Below are positions 42,601-50,953 of a stretch of DNA of 64,000 nucleotides, piece by piece. The stretch is taken from positions 186,001 through 250,000 of the forward strand of contig CP001624.1 of assembly GCA_000023185.1 (NCBI GenBank). Reading direction: 5' to 3'. Made by a program: the position numbers and the translations under genes. Position 1 is the first letter of the stretch. Each line of letters begins with the position of its first letter. The notes under the pieces were generated by a model. That model had not been told where the DNA came from, did no database searches, and worked only from the letters and a program-made list of their open reading frames with translations. The DNA comes from Rhizobium leguminosarum bv. trifolii WSM1325. Its GTDB lineage: Bacteria; Pseudomonadota; Alphaproteobacteria; Rhizobiales; Rhizobiaceae.

Positions 42601-44264
42601 GGTGCATCAGGACCCAACGCGACATGCCCCTTGCCTTTAAAACGGACGGGCTGTTCTGCTTTGACCATGAACCAAACCGGTATGCGATCTTCGAGCGTGT
42701 TGCCCGACCACTCGATCGCAAAGCTGTTTCCGGCGCGGAGCGGTCCCTGATGCGGTAGTGTCCATTGGAATTTTTCGGCCAGGCGCCGGAGCGTCTCCTT
42801 CTCCTCCTCGCATGACCCGCCGAGCCTGCGAGCAGCTTGTTTCACGCGGGCCTGGAAGCCTTCCAGCGGCTCGCCCTCGTGCCACCCGACCGCTCCATCC
42901 ACGATCGGTCCCGGACCGCGGGTGGGTGGAGGTGCTAAACCCGCTTTCCGGCCATCGAAAACGCCGCTTTTTGCGGCTGCGTGGGGTTTCGGCGAGCCCT
43001 TTGCGGACTTCAGGAAACATCCCCCGCCGCTCGGCTTGAACGTATAGGCTCGGCACATGTCGGTTTCCGAGCAGATCGCGATACATACGCCTTCCGTGAG
43101 ACCACGCAGAAGCGGATCGGTCAGCCCATGTCGAATGTCATCGCCGCCAAGATCCATATTCGGCTGCGAGGTCCAGGTTCCTTCGGACACGGTGGCCTCG
43201 GCCAGTTCGTCGGCAAGACGGGAGAACTGGCCAGGGAAGGGATCCTGGCCGCTACGAAGCCTGGCGAGGAGGGTAGCACATGCCTTTCCAACCCGGTCGT
43301 ACTCGGGGCCGAATTGCGCGAGACCGAAGGACATCGACCATGTCCCCAACTTGAGGTTCAGCGACCGCCCGGAGGAGAGGTGGGCGATGAGCGCTGCATC
43401 GCGACCGGCATCGAGGACCGGTCTCTTGCGGATGCCATCGAGGGGAAGCGTTGCCTCAGGGCCTCGATCCACCGTCAGACCCGCGCTCGAGACCGACGGT
43501 GTCGAGTAGCCCGCTACCTCTTCGAAATCAAGGACCACACCGGCTTCGGCATCGCAGGCAAGACGAAGGCAGACCTTGCTGTAGCCGGTGGAGGCGCAGA
43601 TTTTGCTGCCTATCCCCGTGTCGTCCGGCTGCCACGGTGGCAAGGCCGCATCGCCGACAACCGGGCCTGTCCTATGGGAAAGCTCCTCCTCCATGTTGAC
43701 GGCATGTGCCTCGCGGATAGATGCCGGCGCCTCCCAGTTCCGATCGGCTGCCCAGGCCGCCATGGCAGCCATGGTCGCTTGGTCTGTCTGGCCATTCACC
43801 GGCCCCGAATAGTAGCCGAGCCGTGAGAGGGCCGATTGAACGCGACGAATAGTCCCATCTTCTGGACCAGAGCCTGGACGATCCTGTTCTGCGACCTGTC
43901 CCTGCGCGCGTTCAGCTTCAAGAGAATTGAGATGCGCGACACGGAGGGTTGTTGGAGCCTCCCATCCCCGGTCGCGTGCCCACGCTACCACCGAACTCCA
44001 CGTCTCGACCCCGGCATTTCCGTCGATCGGACCATGATAGTAACCGAGCGCTTCCAGGGCACGCTGCAGGCGTTGCACTTGCGATCTTGTCAGCTGTGAT
44101 TGAAGAGTCGGTATCGGTTTAGACGGTGGGCTACCAGCATCTGGCGGCGCGGCATCACGTGTGACGCCGTCGGTCAAGCTCCTGATGATGTCGAGTGGAG
44201 ACTGCGCCAGAGCCGGCTGCGACAGCAACATGATACATGCCAGAGCAATCCCTATTACCCTCAT
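39600..44264 (-). CDS. Exported multidomain caspase-like protease with EF-hand loop
   Basis: The 1554-residue protein starts at ATG 44264 with signal peptide ...LLSQPALAQ; TTG at 44288 is the other option. Two peptidoglycan-binding-type repeats (about 59-112 and 135-190) share LGYYxGPxxG. A Cys-rich domain (220-335) and a PAN-like module (about 368-432: GVCIAICSETDMCRAYTF...GGGCFLK) follow, then long beta-rich regions resembling propeller blades. Close to the C-terminus is a caspase-fold (C14) domain: RALVIGVNTYEDERL, LFLAGHGM with catalytic His1396 and LLDACHSG with catalytic Cys1445. Finally DHNHNGRIEASE (1510-1521) is a canonical EF-hand loop. It is probably a periplasmic Ca-responsive protease; activity is inferred from the intact dyad. 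Confidence 0.88.
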   Translation of the reverse strand: MRVIGIALACIMLLSQPALAQSPLDIIRSLTDGVTRDAAPPDAGSPPSKPIPTLQSQLTRSQVQRLQRALEALGYYHGPIDGNAGVETWSSVVAWARDRGWEAPTTLRVAHLNSLEAERAQGQVAEQDRPGSGPEDGTIRRVQSALSRLGYYSGPVNGQTDQATMAAMAAWAADRNWEAPASIREAHAVNMEEELSHRTGPVVGDAALPPWQPDDTGIGSKICASTGYSKVCLRLACDAEAGVVLDFEEVAGYSTPSVSSAGLTVDRGPEATLPLDGIRKRPVLDAGRDAALIAHLSSGRSLNLKLGTWSMSFGLAQFGPEYDRVGKACATLLARLRSGQDPFPGQFSRLADELAEATVSEGTWTSQPNMDLGGDDIRHGLTDPLLRGLTEGVCIAICSETDMCRAYTFKPSGGGCFLKSAKGSPKPHAAAKSGVFDGRKAGLAPPPTRGPGPIVDGAVGWHEGEPLEGFQARVKQAARRLGGSCEEEKETLRRLAEKFQWTLPHQGPLRAGNSFAIEWSGNTLEDRIPVWFMVKAEQPVRFKGKGHVALGPDAPNPFAIKTGLGKTRAMVALATRGAAASGSVSAIPLQAGPLNLSVTLVGYLRACEEEIVLKEGSERLEIAPAPAEIVLNTAEGRAAFTHSIDIPKFSRRILLNDTRFLLLDAASGTEIVERAGTHLRISPTHRFIGVEHNGRLDIVDMVDGHTAATADAGDLRWALGDSVVFTTLAPWAEVNFSSTFGDHLRIREQITGPSCCTAERGQTRVAIDLENAAYAIWGGAGYRVGALQNPDYASIANSSGAYSSEGGETIPLHFHMFWSLGMVSPVSVAREFDVAGGFKTTSTWEDWEVAEADSRRPRDFTESLSRTLAKIELQAVMIDTAVASNDQGSTRAGNDTPLAAALPEQLLRLGVALDPMVDGERLLASYAAGENNALHALDRDQRLKRSAEAMGRFRREAERAGWRFDWALPVGEEGPISDCEHLLLGESSSSGGTGSLLAPRDVVEVSTVRTSRGAVWVARAECVAGATFGSLRPYAALYVMDIARPAPAASAALQAEGAFFFENNAHRLWYQHAFRIKANDDLLLTYAPGNGVITVRDRATQKFLWIGENLPNGDLLVDAWLTKDRRHAVQLNSDGNFYIHAILDDRQSLLSGRIADDEIAVWTRDYFYDATAEAAALIDLKFPGRVGQYSLDRFGIARQVPDLARAVLDRGQTPQAVAEVGVPPSLTGEIALEENGSRVRAVLHFDPAETVHMSVFQDGVLTGTVDAATIGNAVSIERLKDARWVSVIGFNSAGLASLPVSADLGEPLARRAVTRALVIGVNTYEDERLRSLNYPLRDAGTVLETLTEPLGKEPPFRGEAGPKDRRATPEAILEATARLLDGLVRGDHAVLFLAGHGMQDRNGRFYFATSATDPTDLEHTALPFDRLAALFERTEARITILLDACHSGAAGTGAFTTNDDLANSLVALKSNLTILAAAKGRQESLGRREVGGLFTNAVVTVLGKERDRYDHNHNGRIEASELYRGVKALVFAASDGKQTPWIINSRLVGDYALF

Positions 44265-44674
44265 TGATGCAGCATGGCCCCCAGCCAATAGTTAATAAAG
44301 AGTATACTGCCGAAGAACTGAGGGTTCCTCAAGTGAATATTTAAGGATTGGTGCGTCTTACCCGTTACCGCCCTAGCAGAGCGCGTCGCCGTATCGTCCG
44401 CTACTACACCAATACGAACTCGACTTTTGCGTGAATCAAGTATATTCCTTGCCTTGCAACGCTTTGTTCTTTCGCAATCCAGAATGGCACACAAGCCAGC
44501 GGATGTGAATGATCGCGGTCCGGCTGGTCCTCGTCCATTTGTTACGGTGGAGGCGAATGTGCCGCCTGCGGTGTTGGTGATCTGGCGGCAAAAGTCGCGA
44601 CGATGCGAAAACCTTGAGTGGGCGTTCACCGACGTCCACTCTCGATACTGCTCGTGAGGGCTTTAAGGCGCCGG
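44265..44674. other. Intergenic region upstream of the caspase operon
   Basis: About 410 bases lie between the MFS gene and the caspase-like gene, both on the minus strand. It is more AT-rich than its surroundings near 44280-44345. Short frames exist on both strands but none has a ribosome site or a recognisable product. The caspase operon promoter must lie here; no consensus EcfG site was found. Confidence 0.5.
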
Positions 44675-45889
44675 TTACGGCGCCATGCCGAAGGCAGGTT
44701 GTGGTTTCTGGCGGGCGAGAGGCGGGAACGCGAGCGCTATCGCCGCGGCCCCCAGCCCGACCATCGCGGAGCCGATGAACAGCCAGGAATAATTGGCGAA
44801 GGTGTCGAATATCCAGCCGCCGATGAGAGGGCCGAAGGCCATGCCGAGGCTGGAGAGCATCGTCGCCGCGCCGAAGACCGTGCCGATGATGCGCGGCCCG
44901 AAATATTCCCGCGCCAGCACGGCATAAAGCGGCATCACACCCCCATAGGCGCTGCCGAAGACGATGGCGAGCGCGTAGAATTCACCGAGCTGGCTGACGA
45001 GGAGATAGGTCGCAAGGGCCGCCGCCTGCACGAGCAGGCCGGCGACCAGCACCGGCTTCACCCCGATCCTGTCGGCAAGGCTGCCATAGAGCAGCCGGCC
45101 GCCCAATCCCGCCAGACCCTCGACGCTGTAGATGCTGACGGCCGCCATCGGTGCGACGCCGCAGATCGTCGCATAGTTCACCATGTGGAAGATCGGCCCG
45201 GAATGTGCCGCACAGCAGGCAAAAAAGGTCAGGCCAAGCACGATGAATTGCGGCGATCGAAAGACCTTCGACAGTTGCGGCCGGGCGCCGTCGGCCGCGA
45301 ACTCGGTTCCGGTGTCAGTAGTCTCGGCGGGCGGACGCCTGACGAGAAACGCAGCCGGCACGAGCAGCACCCAGGCCGCAACGCCGATGATCAGCATGGC
45401 CGGCCGCCATTCATAGGTTGAGATCAACCAACGCGCGAAAGGTGAGATCGTCATCGGCGCGACGCCCATGCCAGCCGAGACCAGCGACACCGCAAGCCCG
45501 CGGTTTTCGTCGAACCAGGCGGTCGTCGCCGCGATCATCGGCGCGAAGAACGTGCTGGCGGCCAGCCCGACAAGGATGCCGTAGGTTAGCTGGAACTGCA
45601 GCAGCGTTTCGGCCCGGCTCGCCAGGACCAGCGCCAAGCCGAGCAGCACGGACCCGATCATCACGACGATGCGCGGGCCGAAGCGGTCGCTCGCCGCCCC
45701 CCAGAAGAAGCCGCCGAAACCCATGACGATGAAGTTCAGCGTCATCGCGCTTGCTATGCCGACATGCGACCAGCCGGTCGCCGTTGCAATCGGCTCCTGA
45801 AAGATCGCCAACGAGAACATCGCGCCGAGCGCAACGCATGTCATCAATGCGCCCGCAGCGACGATGACCCAACGATAGGAAACACTCAT
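44675..45889 (-). CDS. MFS transporter (oxalate/formate antiporter-like family)
   Basis: The 404-residue protein has about 12 membrane helices. MFS loop-2/3 signatures are visible: WGAASDRFGPRIVV and its repeat GSLADRIGVKPVL. The helix-4/5 segment FDENRGLAVSLVSAGMGVAP is typical of the OFA/monocarboxylate branch. The ATG at 45889 is chosen because GGAGG lies 10 bases upstream. It follows the sulfatase gene by 175 bases on the same strand and may export or import a product of that pathway. Confidence 0.88.
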   Translation of the reverse strand: MSVSYRWVIVAAGALMTCVALGAMFSLAIFQEPIATATGWSHVGIASAMTLNFIVMGFGGFFWGAASDRFGPRIVVMIGSVLLGLALVLASRAETLLQFQLTYGILVGLAASTFFAPMIAATTAWFDENRGLAVSLVSAGMGVAPMTISPFARWLISTYEWRPAMLIIGVAAWVLLVPAAFLVRRPPAETTDTGTEFAADGARPQLSKVFRSPQFIVLGLTFFACCAAHSGPIFHMVNYATICGVAPMAAVSIYSVEGLAGLGGRLLYGSLADRIGVKPVLVAGLLVQAAALATYLLVSQLGEFYALAIVFGSAYGGVMPLYAVLAREYFGPRIIGTVFGAATMLSSLGMAFGPLIGGWIFDTFANYSWLFIGSAMVGLGAAAIALAFPPLARQKPQPAFGMAP

Positions 45890-46064
45890 GGCTACATAAC
45901 CTCCATGCCGACAGAGTGATCGCGGCGCATGCGGCAAGCCTACCGCATTTCGCGCCTGCGATCTCAAGACGTTTGAACCGCCGCGATTTCGACAGCGCAC
46001 TCACATCTTTTTTAAGTGTCGAACCGGCAATGGCCCTATCGGCAATGCGCTCTGATCCTCGAAA

Positions 46065-47558
46065 CTAGTCCAATCCCAGTCTCTGAAACAGTTCGGTCGG
46101 CGCGCCATACTGCTCGACGACTTGCCGCATAAGATGCAGCATTCGTTCTCGCTCTTCGCGCCGATCCTGCCAGAGGTCGCGCTTTTGGCCTGGATCATTG
46201 CGTCGATCAAATAGCAGCGGCTGGCTGTCCAGGTTCCGCCGGTCTCCGGGGCCGTCGGGGGTGATGGGAATTTTCCATTGCGGCATGTCGATACCGGGAA
46301 TGTAATAGCCATGATCGACCGGCCTGTCCTGCGGCTCGATGGTGGTCGGCACCATGGTTGAGTAGGCGTAAAGCGGTTTCTCGCGATCCGGCGGCTGGAT
46401 CAGCGTCCATTCGCCATCGGTGCAGCAGATGCCTTGCCCGAATGTCCCGTAAATGACGGCATTCCGCGCGTTGCCCGTCTCGCCCTTGAGAAGCGGCAGA
46501 AATGAATGCGAATGCGTCTGTCGTGGCGGCTCGACGCCGGCCATAGCCAGGATCGACGCGAAGAGGTCGACGGTCGACGTCAGATTTTTTATCGCGCCAC
46601 CATTGGCTTGGAAGCCGGGGTGCCAGACGAGCAGCGGGATGTTTGCGTGGCTGTCGAAATGCGGGAATTGTTTGCCATAGCCGCCGCGTTCGCCGAGGTC
46701 GTGTCCGTGATCGGTGGTGACGATAACAGCCGTGTCGTCCCAGAGCTCAAGTTCGTCCAGGGTTGTGAACAGCTTGCCCAGCCACCGGTCCGTCATCGTC
46801 AGCTTGGCGCCATACTGGGAGCGAACGAAAGCCAGTTCCTCGGGGCTCGCCTGGCTCATGAACTCCGCCTGACGCGCCGCATCCTGATAGGGCGGCCACA
46901 GCGTGAAGCGGTCGCGCGCCGCACCGTCACCGTACATCGATGCATAGGGCTCCGGCACATCGAAGGGTTCATGCACGTCGAAGGACTCGACCTGCAGAAA
47001 AAACGGCTTTCCGGTTTTCGGTTTGGCCAGCCATTCGCTGGCTGATGTCATCACCTTGGCGGGAAAGAAATCGGCCTCATCGTTGAAGTTCGCGACATTG
47101 GAGAAGTAGCGATGGCCATAGCCCGGACGCCATTTCTCGATATTGTGCGCCCATCGCGGCAGATCCGCCTCCGGCACAAGCGGTTCCCAGAAATCCAGCT
47201 CGTGCCCTCGAATGAATTCCGCGCCTTGGAAGCTCTGGATGTAGCCGTTCGCCGACTCCTCCCAGTAGTGATAGTGATCGGTGACGATCGCGGTGGTGTA
47301 GCCCGCACTCTCCAGCAGTTTCGGCAGACGAAGGTCGAAGGGTTCGAGCGGGCCCCAAGGACGCCATTGCATGCCGCTGAAGCCGGAAAAAATCTCACGC
47401 CGCGCCGGCATGCAGGGCAGGCTGCCGACGAAGTGATTGTCAAAACGCCAGGCCTTTTGCGCAAATGACTGAAGGTTCGGTGTCGCAAACTCAGTTCCGC
47501 CATAGGCCGAAAGAGCATTGCGGTTAACGCTGTCGATAAGCACGAGGATGATGTTCAT
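46065..47558 (-). CDS. Type I sulfatase family enzyme
   Basis: The 497-residue protein has the alkaline-phosphatase fold sulfatase signatures: IILVLIDSVNRNALSAYG (metal Asp), the formylglycine site SLPCMPARRE with Cys49-x-Pro-x-Arg53, TTDHGHDLGERG (metal Asp-His) and FDSHANIPLLVW. There is no signal peptide, so it acts in the cytoplasm on an imported sulfate ester. It lies 38 bases after an ABC permease gene in the same unit. The mature active site needs a formylglycine-generating enzyme from elsewhere. Phosphonate monoester hydrolases share this fold and motif and are an alternative. Confidence 0.9.
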   Translation of the reverse strand: MNIILVLIDSVNRNALSAYGGTEFATPNLQSFAQKAWRFDNHFVGSLPCMPARREIFSGFSGMQWRPWGPLEPFDLRLPKLLESAGYTTAIVTDHYHYWEESANGYIQSFQGAEFIRGHELDFWEPLVPEADLPRWAHNIEKWRPGYGHRYFSNVANFNDEADFFPAKVMTSASEWLAKPKTGKPFFLQVESFDVHEPFDVPEPYASMYGDGAARDRFTLWPPYQDAARQAEFMSQASPEELAFVRSQYGAKLTMTDRWLGKLFTTLDELELWDDTAVIVTTDHGHDLGERGGYGKQFPHFDSHANIPLLVWHPGFQANGGAIKNLTSTVDLFASILAMAGVEPPRQTHSHSFLPLLKGETGNARNAVIYGTFGQGICCTDGEWTLIQPPDREKPLYAYSTMVPTTIEPQDRPVDHGYYIPGIDMPQWKIPITPDGPGDRRNLDSQPLLFDRRNDPGQKRDLWQDRREERERMLHLMRQVVEQYGAPTELFQRLGLD

Positions 47559-47596
47559 GGAAGGACCTTCGATGTTCGTTCGAGGCTTTCACGCCG

Positions 47597-48454
47597 CTAC
47601 AGCTTCACCGCACCGGCCGCGAGATCGGAGACCAGCTTTCGCTGAAGCAGCATGAAAAGGACAAGCGTGGGCAGCGTCGAAATCACCGATGCCGTCATCA
47701 CCAGATTCCATTGGGTGGTGTATTCGCCGAAGAAGCCGGCCAGCCCGACCGGCACGGTCTTGTTTTCGTCCGCTGTCATCAGTGTCAGGGCAAACAGAAA
47801 TTCATCCCACCCCGACACGAAGGCGTTGACCGCGACCGTCACCACACCCGGCCAGGCGATCGGCAAAATGACCTTGAAGATGATCTGGATCGTGGAGGCG
47901 CCGTCGAGCTTGGCTGCCTCGTCGAGATCCTGGGGAATTGTGTCGAGGTAGCCGAGAAGCAGATAGATGGCGAATGGCAGGTTCATGGCCGTATAGGACA
48001 GAACCAGGCTCAGCGGATTGTTGATCAGCCCGACGGCGAAAAACATCGAATAAAGCGGCGTGATCAGGATCACGTAGGGAAATAGCTGCGTGCAGATCAC
48101 CAGGATCAGCAACAGGCCGCGGCCGCGGAAATCGCGGTTGCGCGAAAAACCATAGGCGGTGATCAGCGCGATGGTCACGGCCGCTACAGTCGAGATTGTG
48201 CAGACGACGAGGCTGTTTCTGAGATAGTTCGGGAACGGCGAATTCTGAAGGAGGGTGTAGTAGTTTTCCAGGGTGACGCTGGTGAACAGCTGAAACGTCC
48301 GGGTGAAGATTTCCTTGTCCGGGCGGAAGGAAATCAGAACCACCCAAATGAAGGGGAACGCCAAAATCAGCAGCAGGCCGATACCCAGAATGACGGTGAT
48401 CAGGTCCCTGGCGAACCTGATATGCCGCGCTTTATGCGTCATCGAAACATTCAT
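47597..48454 (-). CDS. Sugar-type ABC transporter permease (MalG-like)
   Basis: The 285-residue permease has six helices, EAA loop IPQDLDEAAKLDGASTIQII and the C-terminal LVSDLAAGAVKL typical of MalG-type subunits. The start at 48454 overlaps the partner permease by ATGA; an open frame continues far upstream but overlaps that gene. It is part of an importer encoded with a sulfatase and lacking an ATPase gene. Confidence 0.92.
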   Translation of the reverse strand: MNVSMTHKARHIRFARDLITVILGIGLLLILAFPFIWVVLISFRPDKEIFTRTFQLFTSVTLENYYTLLQNSPFPNYLRNSLVVCTISTVAAVTIALITAYGFSRNRDFRGRGLLLILVICTQLFPYVILITPLYSMFFAVGLINNPLSLVLSYTAMNLPFAIYLLLGYLDTIPQDLDEAAKLDGASTIQIIFKVILPIAWPGVVTVAVNAFVSGWDEFLFALTLMTADENKTVPVGLAGFFGEYTTQWNLVMTASVISTLPTLVLFMLLQRKLVSDLAAGAVKL

Positions 48455-49416
48455 GACGACGCTCCCCGTTTCCCGCGGGAGAGAATCCCGAGATAGACGA
48501 GCGCGAAGGCGAACATCATCAGGCTCATGAGAACGCCGATGGCGGCACCCTCGCCGACGCGATAGTCGACAAACGAGACCGTATACATTTTCGTTGCCAG
48601 AACCTGGGTGTAGTCGCCCGGTCCTCCTCGGGTGGCGAGCCAGACGTAGACGAAATTGTTGAAGGTCCAGATCGTCGTCAGCAGCGCGACGACCGCGATC
48701 ACGGGCTTCAGCATCGGCAGGATGATGCGCAAATGGATCTGAAACTCGGACGCGCCGTCGATGCGGGCCGCTTCCCTGAGTTCCCTCGGAATCGACTGCA
48801 GCGCCGCGAGAAAGGTGATGATGACGAAAGGAAGCTCGCGCCAGATCAACATCGTTTCGACCGCGCCCCAGACCGTCGACGTCCTGGAAAGGAACGGAAT
48901 TCCCCTGTCGATGAGCCCCGTCGACAGGAGAAACTGGTTGACCGCGCCATAGCGGGGATCGAGCAGCCACTTCCAGGCGGCGACGGCGACGACCGGCGGC
49001 GTTACGAAGGGGACAAGCACCAGCGACCGGACGAGCCAGCCGATGCGCCATCTGGCGAAGACCTCGGCGTTGAGAAGGATCGCCAGCGCAAGTCCGAGTG
49101 CCAATCGAATGACGACCGTCACGAATGTCAGCAGGAAAGCGGTGTTGAATAAGGCGCCGGCAATTCCATCATCCTTGAGGACGGCGGCGAAGTTGGCAAA
49201 GCCGACCCACCGACCCTCCTTTCCCAGATCGAAAAGGCTAAGATCCTGAAAGCTGAGCGCGATATTGTAGAATGCCGGGCCGGCAAAAAAGATTGCCAGG
49301 ATGAGCATCGCCGGCATGACCAGGCCATAAGGCTCGAAATGCCAACTCCGGAATGATCCTCGTCTTTCGGCGCGCTTGGCCAGCGCGCCGTCCGGGTTTG
49401 CGGAAACAGACATCAT
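48451..49416 (-). CDS. Sugar-type ABC transporter permease (MalF-like)
   Basis: The 321-residue permease has six helices beginning about residue 30 (VMPAMLILAIFFAGPAFYNI) and EAA loop IPRELREAARIDGASEFQIH. It overlaps the downstream permease by 4 bases and abuts the binding-protein gene (shared base at 49416). It forms the channel with the MalG-like subunit. Confidence 0.92.
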   Translation of the reverse strand: MMSVSANPDGALAKRAERRGSFRSWHFEPYGLVMPAMLILAIFFAGPAFYNIALSFQDLSLFDLGKEGRWVGFANFAAVLKDDGIAGALFNTAFLLTFVTVVIRLALGLALAILLNAEVFARWRIGWLVRSLVLVPFVTPPVVAVAAWKWLLDPRYGAVNQFLLSTGLIDRGIPFLSRTSTVWGAVETMLIWRELPFVIITFLAALQSIPRELREAARIDGASEFQIHLRIILPMLKPVIAVVALLTTIWTFNNFVYVWLATRGGPGDYTQVLATKMYTVSFVDYRVGEGAAIGVLMSLMMFAFALVYLGILSRGKRGASS

Positions 49417-50708
49417 CAGCCCTTGCCGCGGGCAAGCAAGTCGTTGAGCTCCTTGATGATGACATCCGCAGCCTCATCAGGATTGCGCTGCCCGGAGAAT
49501 ACGGCGCCGAACTCACGATTGATGAGCGCTGTCATGCTCGACACCTTGATCGGGGACGAGATGTAGCGCTCGAAGGTCTGCGCCAACGGAAGCATCGTTA
49601 CATAGCCCTGTTCGGCCGGCGGAAACTGGAGCTGTGAAAGCAGCGACTTCTGCGAGGGATATTGGTTGTAGGTTTTGAAGGTCTCGGGGCCGACCAGATA
49701 TTTGACGAACTCCCAGGCCTCCTTCTGATGCTTGGTGTTGGGATTGATGCCCAGCGCACGTCCGCCAAGATGGGAGATGCGCTTTTCCGTCCCTTTCGGG
49801 ATCGGTGCGGTCAGCAGCGGCTTTTCAGATTGTTTCTCGGCGGCCCTGAAGGTTTGCGGCGGAAAGAAAGTGATCGCGCAGTCGCCTCGGCCGAGCCCGC
49901 CGATCAGCTCGGGATCGCCCCAGGCATTCACGGTGATGAGGTTTTCGGGCGCCGTTCCGTCCACGAAAAACTGGTTGAAATAGTTCATCGCCGCCGCCAG
50001 TTGCTCCGGCGTCACCGCCACCTTCCATTTCCCCGGGCTTTCCTCCGTGACCAAGGTCGAGCCGTTGCTCCAGAGGTAATAATTTACCAGCGTCCACATG
50101 CCGCTGTCGGGTGCGCTGCCTGCGGGGAAGCAGAAACCGTATTGTTCGGTCCCACCACCTTCGGTGGTCAACTTCTTGGCAGCTGCCGCAAGATCGTCCC
50201 AGCTATCGGGAAAGTTCGAGACACCTGCTGCCTGCAGGAGATCCGGGCGATAGGCCATCGAGAATGTATCCGCCGTCCATGGCAGGCCGAAGATTTTGCC
50301 ATCGAGGGTGGCGAGGTCGAGAGCCAGAAAATCGTCGGTGCCGGCTCCCGGCGCATTCGATTGGATGAGAGGGCTAAGATCGAGGAGCAGCTTTGATCGC
50401 GCGAGATCACGCGTCCACACGAAAGCCAGCTGCTGAACATCCGGTCCCGCACCGGCGGGAATTTCGCGCGCCAACTGGGCAAGCGTGTCGCCGCCCGACA
50501 TCGTCTCCAATTTGACCTGGACATCGGGATGACTAGAGTTCCAGGCCTCGACGGCGGCAATCAGGCCTTGAATTTCGGTCGGGGGATCGAATTGACGAAA
50601 CGTCAGCTGGACCTTGTCCTGCGCCGCCGATGGAGCGACCGCAAAAATCATCGACGCCGCCGTCGTCGCGGCGAAAATCAACTGCCGGCCTATGCCATTT
50701 TTAAACAT
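49416..50708 (-). CDS. Sugar-type ABC transporter solute-binding protein
   Basis: The 430-residue periplasmic receptor has a signal peptide ending in APSAAQ, the cluster-1 fold marks IAAVEAWNSSHPDVQVKLE, DTLAQLAREIPAGAGPDVQQL and GKIFGLPWTADTFSMAYRPDLL, and the late GGRALGINPNTKHQKEAWEFVKYL. The ligand is unknown; co-transcription with a sulfatase suggests a sulfated sugar or similar ester. It is first in the operon and divergent from the LysR gene. Confidence 0.92.
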   Translation of the reverse strand: MFKNGIGRQLIFAATTAASMIFAVAPSAAQDKVQLTFRQFDPPTEIQGLIAAVEAWNSSHPDVQVKLETMSGGDTLAQLAREIPAGAGPDVQQLAFVWTRDLARSKLLLDLSPLIQSNAPGAGTDDFLALDLATLDGKIFGLPWTADTFSMAYRPDLLQAAGVSNFPDSWDDLAAAAKKLTTEGGGTEQYGFCFPAGSAPDSGMWTLVNYYLWSNGSTLVTEESPGKWKVAVTPEQLAAAMNYFNQFFVDGTAPENLITVNAWGDPELIGGLGRGDCAITFFPPQTFRAAEKQSEKPLLTAPIPKGTEKRISHLGGRALGINPNTKHQKEAWEFVKYLVGPETFKTYNQYPSQKSLLSQLQFPPAEQGYVTMLPLAQTFERYISSPIKVSSMTALINREFGAVFSGQRNPDEAADVIIKELNDLLARGKG

Positions 50709-50864
50709 CGGTTCCTCCTCCTTCTATCCCCATCCCGCGCCCCGATTTCCTTGTCGAAGGCTTATTCTTCTGTGTAGAGCGTCCGTCGAGAACGTGCTCA
50801 TCGGCGCGAAATTCCCTTTCATGAGGGGCTTTCGCAGCTCTTGGCACGCTCGAATTAGTCTACT

Positions 50865-50879
50865 ATTGTTGTGTACAAT
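50865..50879. promoter_or_regulatory. Candidate LysR box (T-N11-A dyad)
   Basis: ATTGT-N5-ACAAT is a perfect 5-bp dyad that fits the LysR T-N11-A pattern, 75 bases upstream of the LysR start and in the divergent gap with the transporter operon. A second partial dyad, ATGCTATATGTTATGCAT at 50913-50930, lies closer to the LysR gene. Confidence 0.5.
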
Positions 50880-50953
50880 GTGGCGCAGATGGTGCTGAGG
50901 TCAAATGCAAACATGCTATATGTTATGCATAAGTCGCATAGGGAGGGAGACGG

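Noticed and set aside
44289..44657. Short frames on both strands upstream of the caspase-like gene
   Set aside because: No ribosome sites and no recognisable protein; treated as intergenic.
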